Assembly: GCA_032358165.1 (NCBI GenBank)
Contig: JAALGY010000019.1
Span: 62,001-126,000, forward strand
Source: Diplosphaera chodatii
Lineage: Eukaryota; Chlorophyta; Trebouxiophyceae; Prasiolales; Stichococcaceae
DNA: 64,000 bases
Direction of reading: 5' to 3'
The notes below the pieces were generated by a model. It was given only the letters and a program-made list of their open reading frames with translations. It had not been told where the DNA came from and did no database searches. Every line of letters starts with the position of its first letter. Position 1 is the stretch's first letter. The position numbers and the translations under genes are program-made. Below, piece after piece: positions 1 through 9,861 of this stretch.

Positions 1-127
1 GCTGCCCGTTGAGCCCACTTCTCACACATCACCTGGTGGCCCCACTTTGGCTGAGGGAACATCACCCTCTCCAGCAAAGGCGCCAGCCACCCCCAAACCC
101 ACCCCCAACCATGTCTGCTAGGGGTGT

Positions 128-785
128 TGGGGCCGGGCTGCGCCCGGCGCAATCCGGTCCCCTAACAGCGCCCTGTCTGTGCTGAGCCTGAACGTCCAGG
201 GGTGGCTGACCAGAGATGCATCTGCGCTATCGCAGGTCATCAAGGCGGCTGACTTCGACGTGCTGGCCTTCAGCGAGACGTGGGCGCGGGAGGGGACCGA
301 CGCGCCGGAGCTGGACGGCTTCACATCCGTCCTTCACTCGCCGCGGAGCCGGCGTCAGCAGCGTGGCGGTGCACGTGGCGGCCTCGCTGTCTACGTCGCC
401 GACAAGCTTGCATCATCGGTGACACACTTGTCAACTGGACCCCAAAACTGCTATGCTGTTTTGAGGTTTGACAAGGCTGCCGGTCAGGAGGAGGATGCTT
501 ACATGATTCCATGCTACATACCACCCGAGGGAAGCCCATCCTTTGATGGCAAGGGCCCTGCGGTCTGGGAGGCGTTACGTGAGGAGGTGAGCGCCACCTG
601 CCGCATGGGGCATGTGTTTGTTGTTGGAGACTTGAACGCACGCACCAGCACCTGCCCGGACTTTCCGGGATCTGTCGATCACCCTGTCACAGAGGAGTTC
701 CTGCCCTCCACCGCCCCTCCTGTGCAGTCACAGCGGCACAGCCGCGACAGCAGGGAGCGGCCCAACAGGTGGGGCAGGGCTCTGC
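128..785 (+). pseudogene. LINE endonuclease domain, N-terminal part (interrupted)
   Basis: The reading frame through 179-785 encodes the start of an apurinic-type endonuclease/exonuclease/phosphatase domain. The first strand reads LSLNVQGWLT, followed by FDVLAFSETWA (catalytic Glu region), a GGLAVYV strand, and VFVVGDLNART (conserved GDLN/GDFN motif). The frame is cut at 785 by the inserted element. It resumes at 1037 in a different frame with LLDMCVETS, the usual block after the GDLN segment. Removing 251 bp joins the two halves in frame. No confident initiator is visible; the frame opens upstream of 179. The left limit is approximate. Confidence 0.75.
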
Positions 786-1031
786 ACTTCCCTTACCGCT
801 ATCCATTCATTGGACACCGTTCAGGGACCGGGTTCGATCCCTGGCGGTGGCGGAAGTTTCGGGTCTAGTTCCGTGTGGGACCAACCCACCCCACCCTATG
901 CAAGTGGTTGCTTCGGCAATCTGCCCTCCATGGTTTGTGTATATAAGTCGTTGAAAAACGCAATACACAAACAGCCTTCCGGTCAAAGGTCCTTTTCCAT
1001 CGCTATTTGCACTTCCCTTACCGCTATCCAT
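786..1031 (+). mobile_element. Short terminal-direct-repeat element inserted in the LINE
   Basis: The 246-bp insert begins and ends with the same 21 bp (786-806 and 1011-1031, starting acttccctta). It is flanked by a 5-bp target duplication, tctgc, at 781-785 and 1032-1036. Excising the insert plus one duplication (251 bp) restores the LINE frame exactly. Near the 5' end lies gggttcgatccc (829-840), which matches an RNA polymerase III B box and folds as a tRNA T-arm. A TATA-like tatataag lies near 938. There is no coding potential. A 5-bp duplication with terminal direct repeats fits a TRIM/LTR-like non-autonomous element; the B box fits a tRNA-derived SINE. Strand is arbitrary, set by the B box. 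Confidence 0.7.
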
Positions 1032-1036
1032 TCTGC

Positions 1037-3888
1037 TTGACATGTGTGTTGAGACATCCGTCAGGATTGCTAACGGTCGTGTCTCAGGAGATGAGGAGGG
1101 ACAGGTCACTTTTGTTAGCCAAAGTCAGGTGGGCAGCAGCCTGATTGACTATGTGCTTGCAAGTGCTGATGCATTCCCTTTGATTCATTCCCTAACAGTA
1201 CTCCCCGCTCCTGAGTCGGACCATGCAGCCTTGCATCTGCTCATCAAGAGGACCGCCGCCGCTCAGCAGCCGCTCCCACGTCGCCAGCGCCGCCGCCATC
1301 AGCAGCAGCAACCGCAGCAGCCCACGACCCAGCAGCCCCTGCGCCTCGGCGCAGCGCAGCTGGAAGTGTGGCAGCAGCGCCTGCAGCAGCCTGATGCGGC
1401 AGCCCAACTGGTCGACATTGCAGCGGCAGCAGATGCCGCCCAGGTACCCGATGACATGCATGCTGTGGGCATGCAGTTCGATCAGCTCATTGAGACCACG
1501 CAGGCTGAGGTGGCTGCAACGGCGCCGGCCGCCAAGGGGCGGCGGCGGGACCGCAACGCTGTGCCTCGCTGGTGGGATGCTGACCTGGCCCGCGGACGCC
1601 GCGCAGCGCGGCAAGCCGCGCGGCGCGACCCGCAGTCACCGGCTGCTCGTGCGCTCCGCCAGCAGTACCAGCACCTGCTACGCCGCACACAGCGCCAGTG
1701 GACCCGCAGTCAGGCTCTTGCCCTCACTGAACTGGCTCGATCAACCAACTCCAAAAAGTTCTGGCAAAAGTTCAAACCTGCTAAGAAGCGGGCGTGTCCC
1801 ATAGCAGATGATGTGATGCTTGACTCCTTCCGGAAACTGCTGGATGCCCCCACAGTTTCATCAAGCACTGCAGGTACCTCGGGTAGTGGTGCTGCGCCAC
1901 CTTTTGCCGACGGGAGCGAGCTCAACTCGCCCTTCACAGCCGGCGCCGTGCAACAGGCTATAGGAGCCCTGCGCGGAGGCAAAGCAACGGTGGGCCTGCT
2001 CAAATTGGATGCTTTATCTGTTGCAGCGGCGCAGCTTGCACCTTGTCTTGCATCTGTTTTTAACGCTTGTCAAAGGGTGGCAGCGTTGCCAAGGGGCTGG
2101 GCTCTGTGCGGCATCACGCCGATTCACAAGGGGGGCGACACATCCGATCCGGGTAATTACCGTGGCATTGCTGTTGGCTCTTTATTGGCAAAGCTGTATG
2201 CTTGCATGCTTAACGAAAAGCTTATGAGGTGGACCGAGCAGCACCAGCTGCGCGCACGCGGACAAGCGGGCTTCCGCAAGGACCACCGCACCACCGATCA
2301 GACCTTCGTCGTTCGCACCCTCATTGAGAAGGCCAAGGCAGATAAGCAGCCTCTATACTCTTGCTTTGTCGATTTCAAGAAAGCATACGACACTGTACCT
2401 CGTGATTTGCTTTGGGAGAAGCTGCAGCGGATTGGGGTGCATGGGGAGTTTCTGAGGGGCGTGCAGGCACTGTATGCTGATGTGCCCATGGCACTGCAGT
2501 TTGAGGGGGGAATGTCCGACACATTTCAGAGCACTCTGGGGGTTAAGCAGGGATGTCCACTATCTCCAACCCTTTTCGGGATTTACATTGACGATTTCCA
2601 AGCGGAGCTGGAGGCTGCCGGCGCGGACCTGGACCTGCCCACCCTGTGTGGTGTGCAGGCACCTGCCCTCTTCTATGCAGATGATCTGGACCTGGTGTCC
2701 ACATCCGTACGCGGCCTGCAGGCGCAGCTCGACCTGCTGGAGTCGTACTGCAAACGCTGGCGCCTCACCGTCAACGTGAAGAAGACTAAGGTCGTGGTGT
2801 ACGCAGCCCAGGCTGCGGCACCACCGGTTCTCACCTACATGCATGCTCCCATCGAAGTGCTGGACTCGTTTACATATTTGGGGGTTGACATCTCCAGTCG
2901 TAGTTCTTTTGCTGCCGCTAGCATCGGCAGAGCGGCCTCCGCCCAGCGCGCCGCACTTGCATTGCAGCATCGTTGCCATGACCTGAGCTTGCATGACCCA
3001 GCACTGCAGCTGCACTTGTTCGATGCACTAGTACGTCCTGTTATGCTTTATGGTGTCGAAACATGGGGACCGGAGGCGCTGTGCGGTAGTGGCATGGACA
3101 CTTGTGAGCTTGTCCATCGGAAGTTTCTTCGGTCTGTTCTTGGAGTGCGTACAGGCACTCCCAACGTGGCGGTGTTGGGGGAGCTTGGGCGATTCCCGGT
3201 GGCACACACGGCAACGCTGGCCATCTGCCGGTTCTGGAATCGGCTGGTCGCGATGCCGGACACACGCCTCACCAAGCAGGCATTCCTGGAGAACTGTGCT
3301 CTGGCCACCCGGCCGGGGCGCAGCAAGACCAGCTCAGCATGCTGGGCTGCCCAGGTGTGCTCGTTCCTGCACTTCATGTCACCCATCGTTGACGGCGTGC
3401 CGCAGCGCATTGACACTTCGGTTGTCAGTGCACACCTGCAGCGCCGCACATTCGATGCTGTGAATGGCAGCGACCTGCGCAAAGTGCGTGAGTGGCTGGG
3501 AGTCAGGGGCCCTGTGAACGGTGACAACTACCAGCTGGCCGGCTACTTGCAGGCAGTCGCCTCCAAGACCGGTCGTCGGCGGTTAGCACAGTTTCGGATG
3601 GGCAGTCACATGCTGGGGGTGGAAACAGGGAGGTGGCAGCGTCTGCCGCGGGCAGAGCGGCTGTGTCAGCGGTGTAGCTGCGGCGTGGTGGATGATGAGG
3701 CGCATATGGTCTGGGGTTGTCCAGCTCTAGTAGATCAGAGGGTGCAGCATTCTGAGCTGTTTGAGGACAGCGACATCACCTCAGTGGCGGACTTTATGCA
3801 GCAAGATGCCGGGCAACTGGCAGCCTTTTTGCGGGTTTGTCATGATCATTGTGCGGAGTTGGAGGGGTGTACATCCAACCGGGCTTGA
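1037..3888 (+). CDS. LINE reverse transcriptase polyprotein (RT-containing part)
   Basis: The open frame continues the endonuclease (SSLIDYVLAS and SDHAALHLL are its last motifs), then crosses a Gln/Ala-rich linker and enters a non-LTR reverse transcriptase. RT motifs in order are GFRKDHRTTDQ, FVDFKKAYDTVPR (first catalytic Asp), LGVKQGCPLSPTLFG, ALFYADDLDLVS (YADD catalytic box) and TYLGVDI. A C-terminal Cys-His knuckle, ERLCQRCSCG...HMVWGCP, ends the protein. No stop interrupts the roughly 950 codons, so the RT module looks intact. The first ATG in this frame (1042) is probably internal to the original polyprotein rather than a true start, because the insert at 786-1031 separates it from its N terminus. 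Confidence 0.9.
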
Positions 3889-4033
3889 GTGGAACCATCC
3901 TGTCAGCGGGGAGTGAACGGTTTCGGACACGACTCGTTGTGCATGTTGCTCTGGGTTATTCCGCCAGAGCCTGTGGCTAGGCCAAAATGGCCCACCACCA
4001 GTATGTAATCAATGTCAAAAAAATGTCAAATGT

Positions 4034-5797
4034 CAATGATTGCGACTGGTGTAGCCGTAGATGAGGGTGTTGAGCTTCGTCAGTTGGGTGGCTGTGAGGG
4101 AGTCGAAGCTGAGGAGGTGCACCAGCTGCGACTGTAAGTTCTGCTTGCCGACGTACGCCCGTCCAAAGAAGGAGATGGCGTGCTTGGACCACTGCAGGAT
4201 CGCCTTGCCGATAAGGCCGATCCGGGAGTTGATCTTGTGCTGACGAGCGTCGATGGCGTCGCTGCCGCAGCCGACGATGACGCCCAAGTGGTTGACATAT
4301 GTGTGGTGTGGGGTATATGTGATGCCGGTGGCGGCACTGGTGTGGGCGGGTTGCCGGGCAGCCGAGCCGAACAACAGGGACTTGGTCTTGGTGGGGTTGA
4401 GCTGGGCGCCCGAGGCGGCAGCGAAGGCAGCAACAGGTCCTTCGATGACCTTGTCGCAGTCCGCTGCGGAGGCGGCGTGGATGGTGGTGTCGTCGGCGTG
4501 CATGTGGCAAGGGGGAGCAGCTCCGCCAAAGGGGAGGGCGATGGGTTGCACGGCACCAGCGGCGACCATGCGTCGAGTGAGGGCGGCAAGAGTCTGGAGC
4601 TGCAGGATGTAGAGCAGTGACGAGGGGGGGCTGCCTTGGAGTGCGCCGCTGTTGATGGGAATGGGGTCGGTGGGGGCGCCGTTGACGCGGATGCGTCCAA
4701 GGGTGTCGGTCATAAAGAGGGCAGCCCAGCGCTGGGCGCCCTCTCCAAACCGCATGGCCTCCATGACCCTCAATGGCCTCCATGACCCTTCGCCGCGAGT
4801 GCGTGGCATTGCTGCCGCCGCCGCTAGGTCCCCGCACTTGTACGACCATTAGGTAGCCTTCATCATCGGGACTATTGCCTTTCGCTGGTCTCATGGGCCC
4901 TGCATACCCTTGTGGTTTCAGTGTCCTCCATCGACATATTTCGAACATGACGTTTTGATGACATACTCAGCCGCCCTCACGTTCACACGTGAGAAGCCGC
5001 ATTGTGCCGCAGAGCCTTGTTCTTGAGCTTGGTTCTGGTCTGGACGCCCTTTGTAAAAAACAAACAAACAAACAAACAAAACATGACCCTCAATGTCCAG
5101 GCTCGGTCCATCCAGTCGAAGGCCTTGGCGAAGTCGAGGAAGAGCATGGCTCCATCGGTGTCATGGGTGGTGAGGAGGTCGGCGAGCTCGGCGTGGTCGA
5201 GGATGTTGTCGCCAACCCAGCGGCCGGGGAGGAAGCCAGTCTGTGTGGGATCGATGACGGGTCCAAGGGCGTGGGCGAGGCGGGTGGCCAAGGCGCGTGA
5301 GGCGATCTTGACGTCGGCGTTGATGCCTGCGATAGGTCGGCGGTTGGCGAGGTCGCGGGCATCGCCTCGCTTCGGGACGAGGGTGTAGTCGCAGGTGCGC
5401 TGACGAGGCGACATGGTGGGCCGGGCACCAGCCGTGTGGCAGGTATTGAAGCTCGTGTGAGAGGGAGGCCGAGCTTGTCCCAGAGTTGGACGTACAGCTC
5501 AGCTGGCAGGCCGTCCGGACCAGGGCTCTTGCCGCGTTGTGCCGCGCGGGCGGCGGCTGTGAGCTCCTTGTGTGTGAGTGGCTCGTCGCAGGCGGCAGCA
5601 TCGGCGGCAGCGACGGCGGCGTCGAGGGAGGCAAGGAGCTGGCAACACTTGAGCTGCTGTGATGGGCCGCAAGGCTGGCACGCTGCTAGTGGAGGTGAGC
5701 AAGAGTGGCGAAGGCGTTGACGATGCGTATGAGAGCAGCGGCAGGCCGTGCCGGGGGGCCGCTCCCCCTGGCACGGCGAAAACGGACAAAAGGACAA
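4034..5797 (-). mobile_element. Decayed LINE reverse transcriptase fragment
   Basis: Read on the minus strand, this carries RT segments in order: KSPGPDGLPAELYVQLWDKLG (about 5530-5460), TLVPKRGDARDLANRRPI and TQTGFLPGRWVGDNI (5380-5200), LFLDFAKAFDWMDRAW (5160-5100), then after an insertion GALQGSPPSSLLYILQLQ and HADDTTIHA (4660-4470). The second box is HADD. This is a different LINE family from the one upstream. It is broken three ways: it begins abruptly near 5797, has a one-base frameshift near 5446 (after LPLTRA), and is split by a repeat at 4776-5081. Its 3' side ends where the plus-strand LINE tail begins, so its C terminus is missing. Confidence 0.82.
4776..5081 (+). mobile_element. 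(CAAA)n-tailed repeat, copy 1, inside the minus-strand LINE
   Basis: A non-coding repeat of about 290 bp begins near 4788 (ttcgccgcgagtgcg) and ends in caaa repeats. It is flanked by a 14-bp target duplication, catgaccctcaatg, at 4762-4775 and 5082-5095. Removing the insert rejoins the RT frame of the host LINE (WTLRV then MEAMRFG). The first bases after the left duplication (4776-4788) repeat the local target sequence ggcctccatgaccct, a small filler duplication. A 3' simple-repeat tail plus a 14-bp duplication is the signature of target-primed reverse transcription. The body is either a SINE or the 3' UTR of an unseen LINE. Confidence 0.75.
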
Positions 5798-5806
5798 AAG
5801 GACAAA

Positions 5807-5848
5807 AGCCTGTGGCTAGGCCAAAATAGCCCACCACCAGTATGTAAA
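5807..5848 (+). repeat. LINE 3'-terminal segment, extra copy
   Basis: This repeats the 3' end of the plus-strand LINE (compare 3967-4010), with agcctgtggctagg and ccaccaccagtatgt conserved, and ends in a short A run. It is preceded by three aaaaggac units. It is probably an extremely 5'-truncated insertion of the same LINE family. Confidence 0.6.
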
Positions 5849-6222
5849 AAATGCTGCCGCCGCCGCTAGGTCCCCGCACTTGCACGACCATTGGGTAGCC
5901 TTCCTCATCGGCACTATTGCCTTGCGCTGGTCTCATGGGCCCTGCATTCCCTTGTGGTTTCAGTGTCCTCCATTGACATAATTCGAACACGACGTTTTGG
6001 TGATCTACTCAGCCGCCCTCACGCTCACACGTGAATAGCCGCATTGTGCCGCAGAGCCTTGTTCTTGAGCTTGGTTCTGGTCTGGACGCCCTTTGTAAAA
6101 AAACAAACAAACAAACAAACAAACAAACAAACAAACAAACAAACAAACAAACAAACAAACAAACAAACAAACAAACAAACAAACAAACAAACAAACAAAC
6201 AAACAAACAAACAAACAAACAA
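5849..6222 (+). mobile_element. (CAAA)n-tailed repeat, copy 2
   Basis: This is the same repeat as 4788-5081 but starts further inside (atgctgccgccgcc), so it is 5'-truncated. The shared body runs to about 6094 (ccctttgtaaa). The tail (about 6098-6222) is some 30 perfect caaa units, far longer than in copy 1. Differences from copy 1 are scattered point changes. Confidence 0.75.
6098..6222 (+). repeat. (CAAA)n microsatellite, about 30 units
   Basis: An uninterrupted tetranucleotide tract forms the 3' tail of repeat copy 2. Both strands are open in several frames because the unit contains no stop, but the predicted peptides (repeating NKQT or FVCL) are artefacts. Confidence 0.9.
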
Positions 6223-6245
6223 ATGTAAGCAATGTCAATGTCATG

Positions 6246-6290
6246 CCAGAGCCTGTGGCTAGGCCATAATGCCCCATCAGTATGTGATCA
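6246..6290 (+). repeat. LINE 3'-terminal segment, third copy
   Basis: The block gagcctgtggctaggcc followed by a diverged accagtatgt-like segment again matches the plus-strand LINE 3' end (3967-4010). It is preceded by aatgtcaatgtc, like the LINE tail. Confidence 0.55.
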
Positions 6291-6332
6291 GTGTGTAACG
6301 CAATCCAACGTATGATATCAATTAATTTGCAG

Positions 6333-6640
6333 AGTTTGTGAGTTTGTTTGTTTGCTTGTTCTTTGTCTGTTTGTTTGTTTGTTTTTTACAAAGGGCGTCC
6401 AGACCAGAACCAAGCTCAAGAACAAGGCTCTGCGGCACAATGCGGCTTCTCACGTGTGAACGCGAGGGCGGCTGAGTATGTCATCAAAACGTCATGTTCG
6501 AAATATGTCGATGGAGGACACTGAAATGGCCCATGAGACCAGCGAAAGGCAATAGTCCCGATGAGGAAGGCTACCTAATGGTCGTACAAGTGCGGGGACC
6601 TAGCGGCGGCGGCAGCAATGCCACGCACTCGCGGCGAAGT
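6333..6640 (-). mobile_element. (CAAA)n-tailed repeat, copy 3, inverted
   Basis: This is the reverse complement of copies 1 and 2. The imperfect tail lies at 6333-6386 (gtttgtttg on plus), and the body extends right to cgcggcgaagtcgc near 6640, slightly further 5' than copy 1. Copies 2 and 3 are head-out inverted repeats separated by about 110 bp. Confidence 0.72.
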
Positions 6641-7084
6641 CGCACCGCTGCGGGTCTATCACCCTAGAAATGTCAAAACGTCTGTCTGTCCACGTGCCAC
6701 GGCACCCGCGGGTAAACCCAGGAAACCCCGCGCAGACATGCAGGGACCGGTTGCGTACAAGTACGCCGAGCTCTGGGCCCGCTGGGACCGGATACGCCGC
6801 GAGGCGCTCTGCATGCTGTTTGCTTGTTTATTCCTCCTTAGGTTGCAGAGTGGCCCCTATGAGGCATGCTTGAGTGGCCCCTATAAGGCATGCAGCTCTT
6901 TCTTCCATGCGTACTAGTGCCCCAATCAGAGTCCGGATCACTCTGACGACAAGACTGCATTGAGAAGCTCTCTCAAACAGCTTTGCAGTTGAGAGTGATG
7001 AAACTTGCCCTCCACTCAGAATGAAAACACAAAACTTCCCTAGCACTGGGCAGTTTCAACCACGCCCGCTGCTGATGACAATCA
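6641..7084. other. Spacer between the transposon block and the GT60 gene
   Basis: No gene is supported. The stretch contains a tandem duplication of a 24-bp unit (gagtggcccctatgaggcat...) at 6848-6894. A short open frame near 6700-6810 has no recognisable domain. The right part is the probable 3' UTR of the minus-strand gene that ends at 7085. Confidence 0.5.
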
Positions 7085-9511
7085 TCAATACTGTTTTTGC
7101 TTTTCCGGCTTCCACTGCAGTGCGAAGTCTTTCAAGCACTGGTTGTCCAACTTATTGGGATCCATTGGTGCAGCACCGCAAAACTTCTCAGCGGCCCGGC
7201 TGCTGTTTGCTGCCAAATCTATATTGGCAAATGCAAAGTAGTCCTGCACCCCGCGCGCCTGCAAATAGCAAAACACGCCCACCCTTTGGCAGCGAGATAG
7301 TGACTGCATGACGCCAGCGTGTCATCCTGGGCGACGCTAGCGCACTCAGTGCTATGACATGTGCCAATACAGTACAACGTCTACAGCATGGTTGCGCACC
7401 TGCCCCATGCCATAGCGCGTCATGTTCGCAGCTAGCTCTGGCCCTGGTCGCTCATCTGTAAGCCCAAGTAGGAACTTGGCCTTTGTGTGCGTCTGCTGCA
7501 CCTGTTCCACGCATGCTAACAGGCCCTTGACACCCTACATCTGCAAAGTTATTGGACTACCACCACAGTTGCAGCATTTGACAGCAGCCTACCGTGGCCC
7601 ACCACTTCCCGTTGTCATGGTCAGCAAACACCGACTTGCCCTTCTGCCGTGCATAGTGGTGATACAAAACGTTGGTGATTGGGGTGTAGATGTCCCTGTA
7701 ACAACACCTCAAAGCCTGAAGACGCTGCTTTACTTTGACACACTGAAGGAAGGATGGTGGCGCTCCATGGCCCTGGTGCAAGGCTGGTGTCATCTGGGTG
7801 CCAAACAGAGCTCACCAACCCGCTGTCCAGAGCCGTGCCGAATACAACAGCTCCTCTCCCATGAACAAGTATGGCAGCTCAGGGTCGAAAGGCACCTCCT
7901 GCATGTCATGACTATAGTGAAATGTCGAACCGCAACATTCGGGGACACAGGGCTGCTCATCAGAAGAGCCAAAAGAACTGGGTTCGAGGGCTGCACGGAA
8001 AGCAACCGTGGGCACCCGCGTATCACACCTGCAACATTGAACCTGCGCAGAACAGAAACCCTGCCGCTGCAAATGGAACCTTCACGAACACTCCCCTGCA
8101 AACAGCGAACGTCGAACTCGTTCGGTGTACATCAAGGTCGGCATGAGCATTGCGAAGGATGACCTCCTTGTTGCTCTGCGACGCACGCCTTTACCTGGCA
8201 ATGCGCAAGAGCTAACATGCTGTCTACATTGCAATCGTTGCTTTACTGGGTACTCAAGCAACATGGCACAGAGACTGCGGCGCACTTGGGCCAAGTGTCG
8301 TGTGCAGCATCCATGCGGTAGAGACCGCTGTCCATCCAGGAGGCATTGCAGATCCTCGGAACCGCATCACTGCCCATGTTATCCTGGCTTACCGGATAGT
8401 TGCTGAGCACAGGCTTTGGCACGCATGCCTGCAGCGCCCTGCAACAGTAAGTGCATACTTGAGAACACGAGTTTCGGACTGGATTACCAATGCACTGCCT
8501 CAACCAAGAGTGTAGCAGACATCTAGTACATCACCGTTGCTAGTCTCACCTGTACTGCCGCACAAGCCGCACATCCCACCCCGGGGCAAACTTGGTGTGG
8601 CTGTCAATCTGCATGAAGTAGTCCTGCCCCGCGTACATGCCCGCGTTGAGCGAGCGTCCCAATGTCGGACCCTTGGCTAATGAGCTGTTGATGCGAATGA
8701 ACTGCACATGGTCCACCAGGCTGAGCGGCAGGTGCCCTGTCATGGTTCAGGCGCTGCTATCAATGACTTCCTTGATCGAGGTGCCAGGAAGCGACCAGTG
8801 CTTTGCTGCAAGGCGAGCTCAGCACTTGCTGGCAGGCAACACTGCGACCCCAAGGAGTTGGGGTTGTAAGCACAGTGACGAGGGTTGCACTGCGCTTGCA
8901 GCATAGTCAGACCTTACCGGTTGTACAGTCCTCCTCACCACCAGGGAGCTCGTGGTTCTGCTCGCACACGCCGACAAAAACACGCTCTGGCACGTCTGCC
9001 TGGTCAAACATGTGCTCAACAGTGCCAGCGCACTCCACATCCCTGCGGTGGAGAGCCAACATGCAGGGTTTGCATTGGGCACCGCCAGCCAGCACATGTT
9101 GGCAGAACCGATTATACACGACGTGCATTTCTGCAACCCACACCTGTAGCTCGACACCGAGACGAATATGGTGCCTGTATGTGCAGGGGCCAAGGATTTA
9201 CTGCACACTTCTGCCTCCATATGGTACCGCTGCGCTGGTGCAGGATGCAATGCAGGAGCTATTGAAAGCAATTTCTCTACAAAGATGTTGTCTTTGAGTG
9301 ACTGTGACTGTGAGAGACCGTGGCATCAAAAGTACCCACCTGACAAGACAGGGTCTGTTGCCACCATCCGCTGCGCGCTTGGGCTGTGCGGCTGTGCATG
9401 GCGCATCACCTCGCCGCGATACAGCAATGACCCAGCGGTAAACGCTATGCATAGTGCTATGATGCCTGCTCTGCAGCGGTCAGCACGCTGTCTGCGCGGC
9501 TTCGGCGCCAT
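7085..9511 (-). CDS. GT60-like N-acetylglucosaminyltransferase
   Basis: Nine exons on the minus strand: 9511-9340, 9174-9144, 9042-8918, 8736-8550, 8438-8247, 8028-7816, 7695-7593, 7495-7400, 7258-7085. All phases agree, giving about 430 residues. The N terminus has a signal anchor (GIIALCIAFTAGSLLY). The domain starts with TIFVSVSSYRDVEC and continues with PERVFVGVCEQN, the YFMQIDSHTKFAPGWD block holding the DSH metal-binding motif, and VPFDPELPYLFMGEELLYSA followed by RLWTAGW and DIYTP. These blocks characterise family GT60 (Skp1-hydroxyproline GlcNAc-transferase relatives). A Golgi location, polypeptide alpha-GlcNAc transfer or a related wall-glycan role is inferred. It is divergently transcribed from GPDH across 350 bp. 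The exon 8 acceptor could lie three bases further upstream. Confidence 0.82.
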
Positions 9512-9861
9512 GCCCCTTGGCTATTGAAGCAATCGCATCGTGGGTCACTCCCTCTACGTGGCCTCTCCCATGCTGCAGCCGCCGTTCAGTTGGTCAAGCA
9601 GACCCTGCACGTGCACAAGCCTGTCGACAGCATCTGCTACTTACAATAAAGTGTATGATGTAAGCGGTTGCACGCAAGTCTGGCAGGACAAATTCGACGA
9701 TCTGCGATCTCCAAGTGCGTCACCACAATTCCGACCAGGCAGCAGCGTTACAACCAGCTTATTCATTCTCAGACCATCTTGCTACCACTGGAGTTACTGG
9801 GTTGCAATCAGCTGCGGCATATCGCTCTAGCATCATGAAGCACAAAGCGTTGACGTGACCC
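9512..9861. promoter_or_regulatory. Divergent intergenic region, GT60 / GPDH
   Basis: The 350 bp between two divergent start codons must hold both 5' UTRs and promoters. I see no clear TATA box or other defined element. Confidence 0.4.

Larger units (their letters stand above)
1..4034 (+). mobile_element. LINE (non-LTR retrotransposon), 5' end outside window
   Basis: An endonuclease-reverse transcriptase polyprotein is followed by a short 3' untranslated region. The element runs off the left edge, so ORF1 or the 5' UTR cannot be seen. The coding region stops at 3888. The 3' end carries a distinctive segment at 3967-4010 (agcctgtggctagg...ccagtatgt) followed by an A-rich tail of repeated atgtcaa units up to about 4034, where sequence switches to a minus-strand LINE. 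The same 3' segment recurs at 5807-5848 and 6246-6290, so it marks the family's 3' terminus. A 246-bp element (786-1031) interrupts the endonuclease. Otherwise the long open frame suggests a fairly recent insertion. Confidence 0.85.

Noticed and set aside
809..845. Possible tRNA gene at gggttcgatccc
   Set aside because: Only the T-arm/B box is present; there is no A box, anticodon arm or acceptor stem. Kept as part of the inserted element.
783..1033. 26-bp repeat read as the target-site duplication of a SINE
   Set aside because: Removing 225 bp leaves the LINE out of frame and adds residues inside a conserved block; the 5-bp duplication with 21-bp terminal repeats restores the frame exactly.
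1192..1614. Antisense ORFs across the LINE
   Set aside because: Shadows of the RT frame with no domain.
3977..4948. Minus-strand ORF beginning MFEICRWRTLKPQGY, with a relative at 5499-5990
   Set aside because: It spans the repeat body and host LINE in mixed frames. Differences between copies are not biased toward silent changes, so the repeat body is not coding.
6005..6277. Minus-strand ORFs of repeating FVCL and plus-strand ORFs of repeating NKQT
   Set aside because: They translate a (CAAA)n microsatellite that has no stop in any frame.
8391..8400. gtaagcc on the minus strand as a splice donor inside the GT60 gene
   Set aside because: The frame stays open across it and the translated segment (VPRICNASWMDSGLYRMD) matches the family, so the site is probably not used.
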